NCBI GenBank assembly: GCA_900553695.1
Contig: USEM01000032.1
Location: 1 to 7,819, forward strand
From: an uncultured Clostridium sp.
GTDB taxonomy: Bacteria; Bacillota; Clostridia; TANB77; CAG-508
Direction: 5' to 3'
DNA: 7,819 bases
Below the pieces are notes generated by a model that saw only the letters and a program-made list of their open reading frames with translations, did no database searches and was not told where the DNA came from. Shown piece after piece: positions 6,294-7,819 of the stretch (position 1 is the first letter of the stretch; each line of letters starts with the position of its first letter). The position numbers and the translations under genes were made by a program.

Positions 6294-7482
6294 ACCCAAA
6301 TATTCCTCTTTTCTTTATTGGTGGTTGTTCATTCATTGTTTGAGCAAGTTTGTTTAGTAAATCTCTTTGTTCTGTTGTTAATCTTTTTGGAATTTGTACA
6401 TTTACTGTAAAGATGAAATCTCCTTGCACTGAACTATTGACTGATTTAAATCCTTTTCCTCTAATTGCAAACCTTGTTCCATTTTGTGTACCTTCTGGTA
6501 TTCTATAACTTTCTTCTGTTCCATCCACCATAGGAATTTTCAAATCTGCTCCTAATGTTGCTTGAGTAAATGTAATTGGCACTTCACATAGTACAGTGTT
6601 TCCTTGTCTTTTGAATATTCTATGGTTTCTTACTGTAACTACTATGTATAAGTCTCCTCTTGGTCCACCTTTTATTCCAGATTCTCCTTCTCCTTTTAAT
6701 GCTATAATTTGGTCATTATCTATACCTGCTGGAACAGAAACTTGAATTTTTACAGTTTTACGAATAGTTCCTTTTCCTCTACATTCCGGACATTTTTCCT
6801 CTATTTTTGTACCTTCTCCACCACATTCTGGACATGTTTTTGTTGTTTGCATTTGTCCTAGAATTGTAGATACTGTTTGTGTAACTTTTCCTGATCCATG
6901 GCAAGTTTCACATGTTGTAACTTTTGTACCTGGCTTTGCTTTGTTTCCATGGCATGTAGGGCACTCTTCATCTCTTACTATAGTAACTTCCTTTTTAACT
7001 CCTGAAAAAGCTTCCTCGAATGTGATATCTAAGCTATATCTTAAATCTCTGCCTTTCTTTGGTCCTGAAGATTTTTGTCTTGAGCTAGATGTTCTTGAAC
7101 CAAAACCAGAGCCTCCTCCAAATATGTTTGAGAAAATATCTCCTAAATCTCCAAAGTCGCTAAAGCCATCAAAACCGCTAAAACCATTGAAACCAGAACT
7201 TGTGTATGAATAATATCCACCACCTGGTCCTCCTGCTCCTCCGCCAAAACCTTGTGGTCCATCTGGTCCAAATTGGTCATACATTCTTCTTTTTTGTGGG
7301 TCTGATAAAGTTTCGTAAGCTTCTGAAACTTCTTTAAACTTTTCCTCAGCCTCTTTTTTATTATCTGGATTTGCATCTGGATGATATTTTTTTGCAAGCT
7401 TTCTATATGCTTTTTTTAGTTCTTCGTCGCTTACATTTTTATCAACGCCCAAAACCTCATAATAATCTCTTTTATTTGCCAT
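6292..7482 (-). CDS. dnaJ: Chaperone DnaJ (type I Hsp40)
   Basis: 396 aa, normal for a full type I DnaJ, the co-chaperone that delivers unfolded clients to DnaK and stimulates its ATPase. Domains in order: J domain (5-70) with the essential HPD at 34-36; Gly/Phe-rich linker (about 75-130) including FGDLGDIFSNIFGG; a zinc-binding region with four CxxC repeats (CPTC 174-177, CETC 191-194, CPEC 217-220, CPEC 231-234) binding two Zn ions; then client-binding and dimer domains to the end, with DLYIVVTVRNHRIFKRQGN (277-295). The first zinc repeat reads CHGNKAKPG rather than CHGxGAKPG, a mild variation. AAAGGAG lies about 11 bases before the ATG. dnaK is upstream, 206 bases away, and a terminator follows directly. 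All functional residues are intact. Confidence 0.97.
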   Translation of the reverse strand: MANKRDYYEVLGVDKNVSDEELKKAYRKLAKKYHPDANPDNKKEAEEKFKEVSEAYETLSDPQKRRMYDQFGPDGPQGFGGGAGGPGGGYYSYTSSGFNGFSGFDGFSDFGDLGDIFSNIFGGGSGFGSRTSSSRQKSSGPKKGRDLRYSLDITFEEAFSGVKKEVTIVRDEECPTCHGNKAKPGTKVTTCETCHGSGKVTQTVSTILGQMQTTKTCPECGGEGTKIEEKCPECRGKGTIRKTVKIQVSVPAGIDNDQIIALKGEGESGIKGGPRGDLYIVVTVRNHRIFKRQGNTVLCEVPITFTQATLGADLKIPMVDGTEESYRIPEGTQNGTRFAIRGKGFKSVNSSVQGDFIFTVNVQIPKRLTTEQRDLLNKLAQTMNEQPPIKKRGIFG

Positions 7483-7535
7483 TTTATTAATTACTCCTTT
7501 TTTTGTAAATTATATCTATATTATATTTTCAGTCT

Positions 7536-7577
7536 GCACAATCTTGCCTTGAGTTATATATAACTCCTGCGTTGTGC
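7536..7577 (-). repeat. Imperfect inverted repeat with perfect 16-base palindrome
   Basis: The core at 7551-7566 (GAGTTATATATAACTC) is a perfect palindrome. Further out, GCACAA (7536-7541) pairs with TTGTGC (7572-7577), with a small interior bulge containing a possible GC pair. As RNA it would form a long bulged hairpin about 55 bases before the dnaJ start. As DNA it could be an operator. No T-run follows on either strand, so it is not a standard terminator. Confidence 0.6.
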
Positions 7578-7648
7578 TACTTTATGTTTAATAATGCACA
7601 TATAATTTGCAAATTCAAATTAGTCCAAAATATAAAAGCTCCAACGAG

Positions 7649-7680
7649 ATTGGGCGGACTTTAAGAGTTTTCCGCCCAAT
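7649..7680 (-). repeat. GC-rich stem-loop after dnaK
   Basis: A perfect 10-bp stem (7649-7658, ATTGGGCGGA, with 7671-7680) encloses a 12-base loop, starting 8 bases after the dnaK stop. On the minus strand it is followed by CTCGTTGGAGCTTTT rather than a T-run, so it is a poor terminator. A role in stabilising the dnaK 3' end or partly limiting read-through to dnaJ is inferred. Confidence 0.65.
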
Positions 7681-7688
7681 AATTAGTC

Positions 7689-7819
7689 TTATTTGTTATC
7701 ATTGTTTCCATCGTCTTCTACTTTATAATCTGCATCATACACTGTTCCGTTGTTTCCACCGTTATCTGCATTTGCTTCTGTTCCTTCAGTAGCTCCAGCT
7801 GCAGCTCCGTTTTGAGCAT
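7689..7819 (-). CDS. dnaK: Chaperone DnaK (Hsp70), C-terminal end only
   Basis: The frame enters at the window edge and encodes the last 42 residues before a TAA at 7691-7689. It consists of a flexible Ala/Gly/Asn-rich tail followed by VYDADYKVEDD and a short DGNNDNK end. The DADYKVEDD block matches the conserved C-terminal DADFEVVDD of DnaK, the ATP-driven Hsp70 that works with DnaJ and GrpE. The position directly upstream of dnaJ on the same strand confirms it. ATPase and substrate-binding domains lie outside the window. The residues past the usual DD end make the tail slightly longer than in many homologues. Confidence 0.92.
   Translation of the reverse strand, partial: AQNGAAAGATEGTEANADNGGNNGTVYDADYKVEDDGNNDNK

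Larger units (their letters stand above)
7483..7688 (-). other. dnaK-dnaJ intergenic spacer
   Basis: About 206 bases with no coding capacity I trust. It holds a GC-rich stem-loop right after dnaK (7649-7680) and a second, AT-rich inverted repeat (7536-7577). TATAAT sequences occur at 7520-7525 and 7509-7514 on the minus strand, but without an acceptable -35 box. No CIRCE (HrcA) operator is present here. The dnaJ ribosome binding site is at 7494-7500. Confidence 0.6.

Noticed and set aside
7143..7397. Minus-strand open frame in another phase inside dnaJ
   Set aside because: It is fully inside the conserved J domain and Gly/Phe region of dnaJ; out-of-frame shadow.
7536..7577. CIRCE-type HrcA operator in the inverted repeat
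   Set aside because: The CIRCE arms (TTAGCACTC and GAGTGCTAA with a 9-base gap) are not present; the arms and spacing differ.
7599..7628. Possible dnaJ promoter TTGGAC, 18 bases, TATATG on the minus strand
   Set aside because: Both boxes deviate from consensus in AT-rich DNA where such matches arise by chance; not strong enough to list as a feature.
7607..7792. Plus-strand open frame across the dnaK-dnaJ spacer
   Set aside because: It runs through the GC-rich hairpin and antisense to the dnaK end, with no ribosome binding site and no family resemblance.

Overview
The window is AT-rich, and every gene that can be supported lies on the minus strand. Reading along transcription (from position 7819 down to 1), it looks like chromosomal housekeeping DNA of a low-GC Gram-positive bacterium. 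A member of the class Clostridia is most likely: strong AGGAGG-type ribosome binding sites, a RemA (DUF370) homologue, the yicC-remA-rpoZ/gmk cluster, and dnaK-dnaJ near rsmE. The species cannot be fixed from the sequence. There is no sign of mobile elements, CRISPR, tRNA or rRNA.

Region 1 (7819 to 6256) is the end of a chaperone operon. It holds the last 42 codons of dnaK, a 200-base spacer with two inverted-repeat structures, and a complete dnaJ. A clear intrinsic terminator begins right at the dnaJ stop.

Region 2 (6255 to 1) is a new transcription unit with a good sigma-A-like promoter (extended -10). It reads, almost without gaps: an unusually long HD-domain dGTPase-like protein (759 aa); rsmE (16S rRNA m3U1498 methyltransferase); a four-helix membrane protein with a long Lys/Thr-rich tail ending in an AT-hook-like motif; yicC (endoribonuclease family); remA (DNA-binding regulator); rpoZ (RNA polymerase omega); a divergent guanylate kinase; a 35-aa single-helix membrane peptide; and the first 14 codons of an unknown gene. 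Intergenic gaps are about 3 to 30 bases or overlaps. No terminator is visible inside this stretch, so it is probably one long operon.

Most of the window is ordinary core-genome content, and I see no new defence or mobile system. The points that stand out are the internally expanded dGTPase homologue, the membrane protein with a histone-H1-like tail and TTG start, the swapped rpoZ/gmk order together with a kinase whose P-loop reads GKDT, the unlisted microprotein after gmk, and the competing hairpins in the dnaK-dnaJ spacer.
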